Source: Phytophthora quininea
Lineage: Eukaryota; Oomycota; Peronosporomycetes; Peronosporales; Peronosporaceae
Reading direction: 5' to 3'
NCBI GenBank assembly: GCA_011947345.1
Contig: JAAVTG010000551.1
Coordinates: 124,001 to 188,000 of the forward strand
DNA: 64,000 bases
Shown here: piece after piece, positions 11,193-21,001 of the stretch
Position numbering within the stretch: the first letter of the stretch is position 1
How the letters are laid out: each line of letters begins with the position of its first letter
Notes under the pieces: generated by a model
What the model saw: the letters and a program-made list of their open reading frames with translations, nothing else
Told to the model about the DNA's origin: nothing
The model's database searches: none
Position numbers and translations under genes: made by a program

Positions 11193-12793
11193 ATGTCGTT
11201 TGAATCGGATCGGAAGTGTCTGTCGAATTCTTTCGTGGACATCAAATTCATTCATCCAAACAACGTATGCCTCCTATCTGAGCAGGACCAACCAATCAAG
11301 ACGCCTAGCATAGATGAGTCGAGTGTGTCGGTCGGATCGGAAACCTTGAGTGGCCAAGTCCGAGTCGAAAGCGATGAATATACATCATTTTCTCTTTGTG
11401 GGATATCAACGGAGACCAACGGCACATCAAATCAGGACTGGAAAGTGTTAACGCGTTTGCGTTTTGCAGGTGATGGAGAGAAAGAATCATCCCCTCGATC
11501 CGAGCTGCCCCCGCTGAGTGTGGCGTTGAGTCGATCGGGTCCACCCAACTTACCTGCTACAGCTTGCAAACCGAAGAAGAAGCCTCGAAAACGGGCTCAC
11601 TACTTGCGGCACTCGCAGCGATGTACGATTATCCAGCGGATAAGCGATGGCGAAAAACAAGCAGCTCTTGCGAGGGAGTACAAGATCACTCGAGCTGCAA
11701 TCAGTGCCATCTACAAGAACCGCGAGGACATTCTAGCGCAAACTGTGGACGACGAATCGTACGTGTCGTTTGGAAAGGTTCGCTTGTTGCTTATCCATTC
11801 AGTTCGTGCATTTTGGCGGCAGTGAGAGCGAGGATGACGACGAAGACGAAGATCAAACTATTAAACACAAGAATGTGACGGAAATCCGCAGCGATGCTGT
11901 GCTGGTTCGGCTGACCACATTGCGAGACGTCAAATCTACCGCAATGGAGTTCCACCGAGCAGCAACTCGTCTTATCACGTACGGCTACAAGGTTGGATTG
12001 GTTACTATTGAATATTGACTTTACTTGCTGTTGTAGAGTGCTTCTGGAAGAAGCGTTTGCGGTTGTCGGTACTGAAGCTGTGGAGCGAATTGGTGGAACT
12101 GGTGAAAGCTATACTGGTCTCGAAAGGAAGTATGAGTTCTGCGGCATTACGTTCGGCGATGAAACTCTGCCTTTCGCAACGATATTTCGTCACCTCGAGG
12201 GCCGTTCACGCCAAGGTGTGTGTATGCAGTTAGACGTTGGTTTGTACGGCTTTGCATTTAGTTTTTTTGCTGTGTAGGCTCGATACAAGCTGAAGAGTTA
12301 CCGGAGAGCGATGGAAAACCGACACGATGGCACATTTCCAAGGTTGATATTCCCTCGGACATCAAACGCTTCAAAGTCTTGATATTCTCCTGTATTTGCG
12401 GTGATTATGGACGTGAAGTCAGAGCTATCGAAGTCAGGAATTCAATCTTGTGTGCAAAATCGGCTGGTTCTTATGATTTTTCTTTCTTTCCTGTAGGCTC
12501 TTAGATCGCTTGGGGTTCACGAGAAAGAAATCGCAATCGTTGCCATTTTAAGTTCTTCTCGCGGGATTGATATGATCGCGAATCAATTTCCAAGTACGGA
12601 AGGTGTTGATAATGAAGCACATCAGAGCACTGTAACTAACACTGTGTGTTGCTATGAAACAGAAGTTCGAGTGATCACTGCTGCCATCGAAGACCACGTG
12701 ACTGCAGGTCCGTACGAAACGTTCTCTGGACTCGCTGCTTTTATTGACCAATTTCGTCAAGGAAACAAGACGAATCAAAGTGCCTGGGTTTAG
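11193..12793 (+). CDS. HTH domain fused to UPRT-like domain, six exons, arm 1 copy
   Basis: Exons 11193-11762, 11803-11978, 12037-12215, 12278-12432, 12497-12593 and 12663-12793 join in phase to 435 residues; introns are 40-69 nt with GT..AG ends. Residues ~127-134 are a basic cluster (KKKPRKR). Residues ~139-178 form a pipsqueak/CENP-B-type helix-turn-helix (DGEKQAALAREYKITRAAIS). An acidic stretch (SESEDDDEDED) follows, then a domain aligning with uracil phosphoribosyltransferase: TLRDVKSTAMEFHRAATRL, GESYTGLE, CGITFGDETLPF, IKRFKVLIF, GVHEKEIAIVAILSS and FPKVRVITAAID-like end. The PRPP loop (normally a D..xATGG-type signature) reads SCICGDYGREV, so catalysis is unlikely. I chose the ATG at 11193 because the upstream part lies in a segment absent from arm 2. 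Best guess: a DNA-binding regulator that reuses a nucleotide-salvage fold. Confidence 0.8.
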
Positions 12794-13008
12794 AGGGAAA
12801 AATCAACAAGTAGAGTAGTTCAAGACAATAAAAGTAGTAGTAGACAAGAAGCACTTCCTGTTTTTCAAGGAAGCTTCAATTCACGACGAGAACATGCTGC
12901 AATTGTTTGTTGTGGTTGTTGTTTACGAGATATCGAAAGACAATCAAATAATCTTGTCTTGTCAATCATCTCGGATAGACGTCAACTAATACAACTCGCC
13001 AAGGTGCT

Positions 13009-13215
13009 GTGCCGACCGAGGCGCGAAATTATCTCGTGCACGAAGGGGATGCGGTTGAGTACCTTCGCTCGCAGTGCTTGACGCTGCCAAGTGTGGGCTG
13101 CACTTCGTGTTTGTCTCGGGAAAGCGTGGAGAACACACAACGGCCACGCCACTCAGATTGGGGTCTGCAAACGCTGCATCGAGTGGGTCGACTTAGTGAT
13201 GAGGTGCAAGTTGGA
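13009..13215 (+). pseudogene. Possible FYVE C-terminal scrap on plus strand
   Basis: One plus-strand frame gives QIGVCKRCIEWVDLV near 13160-13205, resembling the last Cys pair of FYVE domains and the residues after it. It overlaps the start of an oppositely oriented GAF relic. Short and isolated, so weak. Confidence 0.25.
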
Positions 13216-13720
13216 GAACCTCACGTCCGCTTCCAGGTGACGGAAGATGAATGGAGCATTCTCCATGAATGAGTGTTGGCACAGCGTGAACTCGCGCTGC
13301 ATTCGAATCTTCGCGTAGTCTGCTAAGGTGCAGCTAAGCACCGCCTGACCGACGATCGTGACCAGCGTGGCGTAGAAGTCATACTCCTTACTCAGGAAGT
13401 CGCAAACTCTCTGTCAAGTCCATGAGTCCTAATTCGTTGATGCACTTCAGACGAGCAGACTCGTTCTCGGAAATCGGTGCTAGTTCTAATGGGTAGTTCC
13501 GCTCGCTGAAGTTGGCCAACTCGCAGTCCTCCACTGATTGTGCATCGCAAACACGACGGTGGAAGTATTCCTGCGCTGTTGTCATATACACCTCGTCGTC
13601 GTTGTCAAATTGTTTTTCTGGTGCTCCGTCAGAGCTACCGAGTAGCATGTTGATCACGGACACCGTAGCGTCTTTGGTCTTCTCGTTGCTGAGACCCTCT
13701 CAGAAACTGAGGCCTGCTGC
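13150..13720 (-). pseudogene. GAF-half relic of a START-FYVE-GAF gene
   Basis: Minus-strand frames give TVSVINMLLGSS, SVEDCELANFSERNYPLELAPI with NESARLKCINELGLMDL, and then FTLCQHSFMENAPFIFRHLEADVRF. These align in order with the C-terminal half of the paralogues at 38.9-47.8 kb (for example CQHT..L..KPFVATHPEADVRF). The frames are disjoint, there is no START or FYVE part upstream, and the end of the GAF domain is missing. It lies just outside arm 1. Confidence 0.7.
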
Positions 13721-14049
13721 AGATCTGTCGACAGGGTTCTCGACGATCTCTCGTCGTCCGCGACGGTCGAATTGGACGCCCCGAGTAATCGCAGCGCCCG
13801 TTTGGTTTTAGGTTTATTGCGGCATCCCTACCTGGTGGGGTCATCGTTGGCTCTTTTGCTGCGTGCATTCGGGGACGGCGGATATCCCGTGGTCGCGGTT
13901 CGACACGCTGGAGAGGTTCGGCGAGATCGCGGCCAAGAACATAAGAATCAAAGCTCACGTCAAATTATCATAAGTCCACATCAAAGCACTTCATTCACCA
14001 CAACCAACGAACGCGACACCAACGTGACCGGCAGAAAGTCACGCAAAAG

Positions 14050-15156
14050 CTACTTACCGAATGAGTAGCGCGACTTGATGTGCTCCAGGATACTCCGCAG
14101 AAGCCAGCCATCGGCGTCAGTGAGCTTATCGCTGTTAACGTCCATGGCAGAAGGAGGAAACGTGCTAGGCTTGTTCTCGGCCACGTACATGTCCGGCAGT
14201 CCGAAGCCGTGGCCCATTTCGTGCAAAAGCGTCGACATGTGCTCCAGATCCATCGTCTTCAGCATGTCGTCCACTTGGACACGTTGGCCCCAGTCCCCGC
14301 CCGCTCCAATGGCACCTTCGCCTGGAGAGGTGGACGGCCAGAAGGTCAAGTCAAAAGCGCCGCCCTTGCACGAGCTGGTATCTGCACTGGCGGCCTGGCC
14401 CAGGTGCTTGTAGCACTCGTCCGGACATTTGGGACTGCCTTCGGCATCCAGAATGCCCTCGTAAATGGTGCCGAGCGAGTCGTCGCTCCAGTCCATGATG
14501 GACTTGTCCTTGACCGCATAACCGACGATGGTGACGTCGATTTTTTCATACGGCCAGCACTCGTAGCCAACAAGCCACTGGTTCCACAAGTTCATCTGCT
14601 TGTTCAGTATGTTTTCAAACTTGGACGCCGTGGCCTTCTCCAGCTTCACGTCAGTGTCCCAACGCACGCAGTAAGCAAGAGAGCCTTTGTTGGTCACGAG
14701 TTGGTCGAAGATGAGGTTCTTGAAAGGAGGAATGTCCTTCTCCATCGTGTTCTTCCAGACCCAGTCGATGTCTTCACGGGTAACATACGTCTCCGGATCG
14801 CCGGTAACACATTGGCCGCTCGCGGAGGTGATCTTGCCAAACGTGGCGTGATCTCCCGTACCGGTTGATGGGGTGGTGGAGTTGTCCTGACTCACGTTGG
14901 AGGGCCCTGGCGCTGCGGTGGCGGTGGCCGAACTTCCTTGAGAACCACTCGACTCGAACGTAGTAGGCGGTCCTGCAGTGGGGGCCTGTGTTGTTAACGA
15001 GCTGCTATCACTTGCCACTTGGGGAGTGGTGGTCTCCTCTAGTACTGGAGACTGGGTCTTTACGACACACTTGGCTGCTGATGCGGAACTGGTCGCCGCA
15101 GCTATCCACGCGATAGCCAATGTGGCTGGAATGCAAGACGATCGAATTGACACCAT
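14050..15156 (-). CDS. Secreted metzincin-type zinc metallopeptidase
   Basis: The 368-residue protein starts with a signal peptide (hydrophobic ATLAIAWIAAATSSASA, likely cut before AKC), then a Ser/Thr/Pro-rich linker to about residue 105, then a Cys-containing catalytic domain. The zinc motif HEMGHGFGLPD (residues ~312-322) has the HExxHxxGxxD form with Asp as third ligand, as in snapalysin-type metzincins, and SAMDVNS at ~335 is a credible Met-turn. It should be an extracellular protease. The last three codons (GGT AAG TAG) also read as a splice donor GTAAGT, so a short extra exon is possible. A truncated copy of its 5' part lies next to it at 15339-15743. Confidence 0.85.
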   Translation of the reverse strand: MVSIRSSCIPATLAIAWIAAATSSASAAKCVVKTQSPVLEETTTPQVASDSSSLTTQAPTAGPPTTFESSGSQGSSATATAAPGPSNVSQDNSTTPSTGTGDHATFGKITSASGQCVTGDPETYVTREDIDWVWKNTMEKDIPPFKNLIFDQLVTNKGSLAYCVRWDTDVKLEKATASKFENILNKQMNLWNQWLVGYECWPYEKIDVTIVGYAVKDKSIMDWSDDSLGTIYEGILDAEGSPKCPDECYKHLGQAASADTSSCKGGAFDLTFWPSTSPGEGAIGAGGDWGQRVQVDDMLKTMDLEHMSTLLHEMGHGFGLPDMYVAENKPSTFPPSAMDVNSDKLTDADGWLLRSILEHIKSRYSFGK

Positions 15157-15338
15157 GGCGGAGAAAGCACAAATGGTGAGGGAGCAGAGGACGACATCGG
15201 TCCAACGTCCTCTCGCAAAAGGTGTGTCAACGAAATTAATACGAATTCGCTATGGATGACGATCCACCAGCATTACTTACCGGCATTGGCACATCACGGC
15301 GGCAGCAAGTTGCTGCCGTCGTTGAACAGCACATCCGA

Positions 15339-15743
15339 TTACAACTCCGCCAGAAGTAGTCCAAGCACCCCATCATCATCAACGAAAGCCACGAATTTCT
15401 CCACAAAATTTATCCTAAAGCAAAATATGTTGTCTCCAGAAACGGATAATCCGGCAACTGGTGGGGTCGAGCTGGGCTGACTCACGTCCGACGACCCTGT
15501 CATTGAGGCGGTGACGGCACTTCCTTGGGTGGTAGAAGCATTCGAGTCGAACGCAGTAGGTGGCCCAACAGCAGAGCCCTGCGTCGTGCCCTTTGCGCCT
15601 TCGGGTGGGGTAGTCTCTTCGGCTACCGGAGACTGCGTCTTCGGAACGCACTTGGCTGCCGACGCCACGGAATTTCTCCCTGCGAACGCAAGCGACGCGA
15701 TGGCTAACGTGGCTGCTATACGAGACGACCGGATGAACACCAT
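15339..15743 (-). pseudogene. Truncated tandem copy of the metallopeptidase 5' end
   Basis: The first ~95 residues repeat the neighbouring metallopeptidase: signal peptide (MVFIRSSRIAATLAIASLAF), AKCVPKTQSPV and the Ser/Thr/Pro linker up to DVSQPSSTPP. Similarity then stops and the frame runs into DNA that serves as the upstream region of the full gene, ending at 15339. No catalytic domain is present. Sequence around 15393-15432 (tttctccacaaaa ... aaaatatgttg) recurs at about 15918-15952 upstream of this copy, so promoter and 5' end were duplicated together. It could still encode a short secreted mucin-like peptide. Confidence 0.75.
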
Positions 15744-15979
15744 GGCGGAAAATCGAGAAATGGTGAGGACGACATTGGTCCAGTGTCTAGCTATGCAGGC
15801 AAAATTGAGGCGAATTTACTGTGACGGTATCCGTAAAATGCAGCATTATTTCCATCCGAGGTAACTTAATGATGAATTCCTCCGCTGAAAGTCCACCCCG
15901 TCATCGTTACAACCAAATGTTTCTCCACAAAACACAATCAAAATATGTTGGCAACTATGTCCCCCATCAACCTCGTGGG

Positions 15980-17250
15980 GTCATTCCAAGTACCGCCACA
16001 CAGCTCACTTCCGGCTTGAATGTCGCTATGATATAATTGATGAATAACGCCTTGAGCATTGTGTTGCCTCTGCATCTCAGCAGAGCCCCCGTCGTTTTGG
16101 TCACATTGGAGGGAACGCAAATCCCAGTCTGGACGACACGAACCCGTCCGCTTCTTCTCGAAGGAAAGTCGCGAGTTCTGCTCGTCGTCCGGCGCCATGG
16201 TGGATATGTCAGGCAGGAAATACCATTAAAGGTCGGTGCAAGACCTGCGCGTGCTCCATGATTATCTGTCCCCAACAATTTGGGTCGTTTGAAAGTCATC
16301 TCTTGAAGCGATGGTATTTTTCGCCCTCTGGCTCCTTCCATGGCGAGCACACTGCAAACCATCGCACGCCTTCAACTTCCTTGTTGAATCCGCATGTCAG
16401 TGGGTTTACTGCAAGCGTCGCCGGTTTTGAGGTAGTTCGTCATCTGCTACGTCGGCACGTCGTCGTTTTTGGACAAAACAGTGCTTCTCACTTGTCGTCT
16501 CCAGCTCCAGCTCGGCAACCGCCAGCGTCGTCGCGCTGCCGTCCTTAGACTCCTCCGTTGTAAATGACGCCTCGCTGACTTTCGTTTTCGACCGGCTGGC
16601 CGTCGCTGTCGACGTTGTGCTTTCTGGCTTTGTTTTCTCCAGCGCCACCGGCTTCTCGCGAGTCTCCGTTTCTACATTCGAGGTTTTTCGTCGTTCTTGT
16701 CCTTCATCTCGCTCACCGTTTCCAACCTGCTACTAGTCGTCGTCGTGACTCGTGTCGTAGTCTTCACCAAGTCGTCAAGGGCTCCATCGTTGTGGTCGTG
16801 GCCGCGATCTGGAGCTTCTCCTTGATCGCCTGCGCCAGCTCTTGTCCTAGTAGGGCTGGTGGCGGCGCGGCGTGGTGTTGGCCTCGACACGTGAGTGTGT
16901 CTTGCTCCCGGGGAGGGTGCTACATTAAGAAGTCTAAGCGTCTCCCATTTCTTTTCCGACGTAGACTTCAGTGTCGTCAATGGGCCGCCGTGGGTTGCGT
17001 TGCCTGCTCTGGTGACTGCACGGTGTGGAATTGGCCGCACAAATGCCGCCACAGGTGTGTGGCTTGCTCCCGGGGAAGGTACAACGTTGAGCACGCGAAT
17101 TGTCTCCCAAACACTTCTATCGTTTGTAGTACCGGCTGAAATGAAGTGGCGAAGCATCCGTGTCGATGGCCGCGTCATGGCGGCTATACTGTCCTGAGCG
17201 CGTTCTGACTGAAGTCTGATTCTCATGTGTGGTACAAACTGTACCAAAAC
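15980..17250. other. Region with unrecognised minus-strand frames
   Basis: Minus-strand frames at 16406-16648 (Ser/Thr/Lys-rich) and 16672-17247 are open. The latter contains an internal duplication: WETIRVLNVVPSPGASHT and, ~45 residues later, WETLRLLNVAPSPGARHT. I recognise no family, and a repeat-driven open frame in GC-rich DNA may be chance. No start or splice evidence supports a gene. Confidence 0.3.
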
Positions 17251-18200
17251 CTGTCCCGCGCGAACGACGATCGGGATTGAGCTCCACCCTTGCGCTCCGC
17301 AAGTAAGATTGGAACCGCTTCAATTCACGATCGTCCTCATATGCCGTGTTGCAGCTAAACTTCCACGGTCGTCTTCTTGAGGCTTGTTCTGCATGACCTT
17401 TTGTATTTGAAGTTTGTATGGATTAAAACCAATCTTATGCTATACAAAACTGAAGTGTTTGTCAATTACCATGAGGCTCAAATGACTGCAACATTTAACG
17501 GTACAATTGCTGCAACACGTGTCCTGCTTCCAAAGCAGTCCACTTGATGCATAATATCACTTCTTCTTTTCCCTTCTTCTACTAAAGCTCTACTGCTCAA
17601 GTCCCCTACGCAGTGCACCCCGCAACAATGGTGACGTCCACCGCCATCTTGTTCCTTCGCCTCCTCCTCCAGTTGGGTCGAGAGGTGGTTGAGGGCATTT
17701 CGTTAGCCATAGTAGCCTACAGTTGTCGCGATGGTAGCCACAGTACGTTTGGCATTCCGATCATCACACAGGACTCACAGGGTATCCTAGGATCATCAGC
17801 TTCCAAGACGAGCTTTCGCGTCTATTTGGTGCCCATGTCCGAGATCTTCGTCGCCGTTAATACAATACGAACTGCAACGCTGTCTGCAGACTTTTTCGTC
17901 GGCTTCGCTACGTCATGGTATCACATTCTCGGATTTTTTACCGTCCGCCACGACGCGTGGTTTCTCAACGACTCGGGGCTTCCGCAGTTCCGCCTACCAA
18001 CTCGACGACAACAACCGTATGATCGTGTATTCTTGGTGAATGTGCATTTCGCACTTCGTGAAGTCTACTTTTTCTCTTTGGCATTACGATGTCCTGCGTC
18101 GCCTCCAAGTTTCGCCCATCCGAGCAGGCGAAGGATTTGTCGGGCGCAATCAACCAAACAATGACGTTGAAGCCAGCTTCAACATATTATTGTTGCGCGA
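17251..18200. other. Gene-free stretch upstream of hydrolase
   Basis: A 183-codon plus frame at 17613-18164 has no recognisable domain and odd composition; I do not call it. The 3' part should contain the promoter of the lipase-like gene. Confidence 0.35.
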
Positions 18201-18267
18201 ATGTCGCTCCAATTGTTGATGCCACGTTGGACGAGCCCATTCGTCGATTCGCGCCCGCTCGAGCAGA

Positions 18268-19376
18268 ATGGCTACCCCAGTACTCGCCCCCGCGTCAACT
18301 CGTCCCTGCGCGCGCTGCACATGCCCGCGCACCTGCGGCACTTGGACGGCAAATTCAAGAACACTCGCGGCCAGAACTTGTCCTACTTGGCGCTGTTCCC
18401 TTCGGCCAACACGCCGCTCCGCGCCGTCGTCGTGTACCTGCACGGTATCGGAGACCACAGTCGTCGCTACTTCCACCTCTACGAGCGACTCTGCAATTCT
18501 GGCTTTGGCGTGCTAGCCTACGACCTCTCAAGCCACGGAGCGAGTGACTCCGATGAGCACGGTCTACGCGCCCACAGCGCCCGCTTCCAGTACTTTGTGG
18601 ACGACACGAACGAGTTCCTGAGCTTCGCCAAGACCGAGCTTTACCCCAAGCTGCAGGTGGCTCCAGACCTTAAAATGGTGCTCTCTGGCATGTCCTACGG
18701 CACGCTCGTGAGTCTCCACACAGTGCTGAGTGGCAAACACCAATTTGCAGCCGTGGTGCTGGTCGCGCCGGCATTGCTGGTGGAGATGACCACCACGCTG
18801 AAAGTACAGGCTGTATTTGCTCGTCCGCTGAGCAAATTCATCCCCAAGGCTCGTGTCGTGCCCGGAGTCAATGGAGACTACCTGTGTCGGGATCAGGAGT
18901 ACGTGGACGACTTTACAGCCGACCCGTTGACGATCACGGCGCCCGTGACGGCCAGAATGGGTGCAGAGACGCTCAAGGCTATGCGGGCGCTGGAAGCGGA
19001 CGAACGCGTGGAGCAGGCGGACTCTGCGCTGTGCAAACTGCCCATGCTGATGCTCATGGGCTCGCAGGACAAAGTCACGAGTCTGGAGCTGGCTCAAGTG
19101 TTCTACAAGCGACTGGCAGCCAGCGACAAGGAGTTTAAGATCTTTGATGAGTATTACCATGCGCTGTTCGATGACCCCGAGCGTGAAGCTGTGTTCGAAC
19201 ACCTGGACAAGTGGCTGACGAGCAGATTCCCAGCTTCAACGACGGAGACGATTGCAACGGTGGAGGAAGAGAAACCGGAGAGCGGAGAGAGCAAGATCGA
19301 AGCTCCAAAGGACGACAGCACGCCAGAGGTCCAAACCGAAGCTGTGGAAGCTGTAAAGGAGGAAGCGCAAGCCTAA
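18268..19376 (+). CDS. Monoacylglycerol-lipase-like alpha/beta hydrolase
   Basis: Serine hydrolase that probably cleaves fatty-acyl esters of glycerol or lysophospholipids. It shows the oxyanion strand YLHGIGDHSRRY, the nucleophile elbow SGMSYG (GxSxG), the acid strand GSQDKV and the catalytic His in YYHALFDDPE, all in the expected order and spacing. A Glu/Lys-rich tail of ~45 residues follows the fold. The longest frame starts at 18201, and MPAHLRHLDGKF at 18321 is a safe internal start. The ATG at 18268 begins MATPVLAP in another frame and would join the main frame if the C5 run at 18287-18291 had six C, giving 369 residues, so I favour that start. It converges with the Glu/Ala/Lys-rich gene. 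Confidence 0.85.
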
Positions 19377-19516
19377 ACATTGCGAGCTCTTACATGGGAA
19401 GACGTTCCAACTCGAATATACGTTCATTTTGATGGCGATGCCGTTGTCGAGCAAATACAGGGGTTTATTGGAAATAGGGAGACGAGCGTCAAGAGGCTCG
19501 TAGCGCCGACTCTAAC

Positions 19517-20028
19517 TTATGCGGCAGCAGTGACCTCCTTCTTCTCCTCAGTCTCGGCCTTAGCGGGCTCCTCGGTCTTTGCGGGCTCTTCCGTCTCCGC
19601 AGCCTTAGCAGGTTCCTCCTCCTTGGCAGGCTCTTCCTCCACCTTGGCAACTTCCTCAACCTTCTCCTCAACCTTGGGCTCCTCAGCCACAGGGGCCTCA
19701 GCCTTCTCCTCTACCTTGGGCTCCTCGCCAGCGGCCTCAACCTTGGGTTCTTCCTTAGCGGGCTCAGCCTCCTCAGTCTTGGGCTCCTCGGCAGCAGCCT
19801 CAACCTTGGGCTCTTCCTTAGCAGCCTCAGCCTCTTCAGCCTTGGGCTCTTCCGCGGCGGTCTCAGTCTCCTCCGCCTTGGGCTCCTCGGTCTTGTCCTC
19901 GGCCGTCTCGGTCTTTTCCTCCGTGGTGGTCTCCTCGGTCGTGGCGTCCTTCACCTCCGTGGCGGGGTGGTCTCCGGGTTGGTGGCCTCAGCAGGGTCTT
20001 TCGCGGTGGTGGATTGAGCGCAGCCCAT
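19517..20028 (-). CDS. Glu/Ala/Lys/Pro-repeat protein, possible MGC lipid anchor
   Basis: A 145-residue frame from 19954 is a degenerate repeat built on variants of EEPKAEEAEAAKEEPKVE, highly charged and probably disordered or helical. Upstream, the ATG at 20028 begins MGCAQSTTAKDPAEATNPE, with Gly2-Cys3 typical of N-myristoylation plus palmitoylation. That frame hits a stop at 19951-19953, while the repeat frame is one base away; one extra base near 19960-19970 would fuse them into 170 residues. As read, translation of the repeat would begin at MKDATTEE without the anchor. A plausible product is a membrane-tethered acidic protein of unknown role. Confidence 0.55.
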
Positions 20029-20029
20029 G

Positions 20030-21001
20030 GTCGATGTCTTGAGGCGGCAGATTCGGGAATGATCCAGCCATCACATCAGGAACGGGAACGGGGATCGGAC
20101 CGGACCACGTAAAGTCTTGAGGCCTTCCCTTCGGTCTCATCTCTTCCTTCTTGCGGGGAAGGGCAGCCAACTGTCAGAGATGCAACGGGGACGTCGCGAC
20201 GACCGTGAATTGCTCTTCGACTGCATGTCGGTTCGTTCAGCGGTGCCGGACCTGATGAAAGCGTCGAGTCTCTGCAGAGATTGACTGGTTGTTAGTCGCC
20301 GACTTGCTCCGACGGCTCGTTTGTTAACTCGCTAGCGGGCACGCACGTTGCTTCGGTTGCTCCGCCTCTAGACGTTCAATCGTTACAACGTCTGCTTGGG
20401 AAAGCCACGGACTGCAAATTGTTATAGAAGATGAAGATGTTTCTTGTGGTGCTGGGGATTGGAGTCTTGCACCGGTGACGACGACCGTGTCGGGACACTT
20501 GGCATCACATGTGACGAGTGTTTTCCAAGTGTACCTCGCTCTACGAGTCGACGACGATGCTCTACCGCCCCACGACGGCACCAGGTGGGTCGCGAGAGTC
20601 GGGCGAGTGTTGCAAGGTCAGGCAAGTCGCCTGTGCTCATGTTCACCCTCGCAGGTGCACAAACGTGGTGATCGCCGACGGCGACTTCGACGGTGGGGCT
20701 GGTGTCCCTGAGATAATGGTAGAGGCGATCGATTTGAGGAAGGACTTGCAGCTGAAAATGGTGTTGCAGTGCAACAGCACCAGCTAGTGAAGCCATGAGC
20801 GGCAATGGAGGCATTCGTTGAACAGCAAGTGACTCAAACTTGGGACTGCATTGTCGTGCTTACACTTTCGCTCTCCGTTAAAAACTTCGCGTGGAATCGA
20901 ACTGCAGTCCATACGCAACAAACAGCAACAAGCTTCGTCGCGACGTCTTCTCCGTTGTTTCCTCGAGTTTCCTCTCCACGTCACAACACCGTAGCGCAGA
21001 A
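20030..21001. other. Gene-free stretch
   Basis: Several short frames on both strands; none has a domain I recognise. It should contain the 5' leader of the Glu/Ala/Lys gene. Confidence 0.35.

Larger units (their letters stand above)
4694..12830. repeat. Inverted duplication, arm 1
   Basis: The reverse complement of 24345-32358 matches this interval end to end with scattered substitutions and small indels. All genes occur in mirror order. The left edge is sharp at 4694/32358. The right edge is firm to about 12810/24365 and fades over the next 20 bases. Sampled stretches differ by a few percent, and the M96 proteins of the two arms differ at only a handful of positions. Known arm differences include a 79-nt segment at 11095-11173 present only here, and one-base differences in guanine deaminase, START-FYVE and the HTH gene. 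Confidence 0.95.

Noticed and set aside
14080..14868. Long plus-strand frame opposite the metallopeptidase
   Set aside because: It is antisense shadow: the minus frame has signal peptide and zinc motif, and the plus frame shows no domain.
17613..18164. 183-codon plus frame
   Set aside because: No domain, unlikely composition, and no homologue in the window.
18564..19202. 212-codon minus frame
   Set aside because: Antisense to the alpha/beta hydrolase core, which carries all catalytic motifs.
19380..20042. Plus frame rich in Ala/Gly/Ser
   Set aside because: Reverse reading of the Glu/Ala/Lys repeat; composition is explained by the opposite strand.
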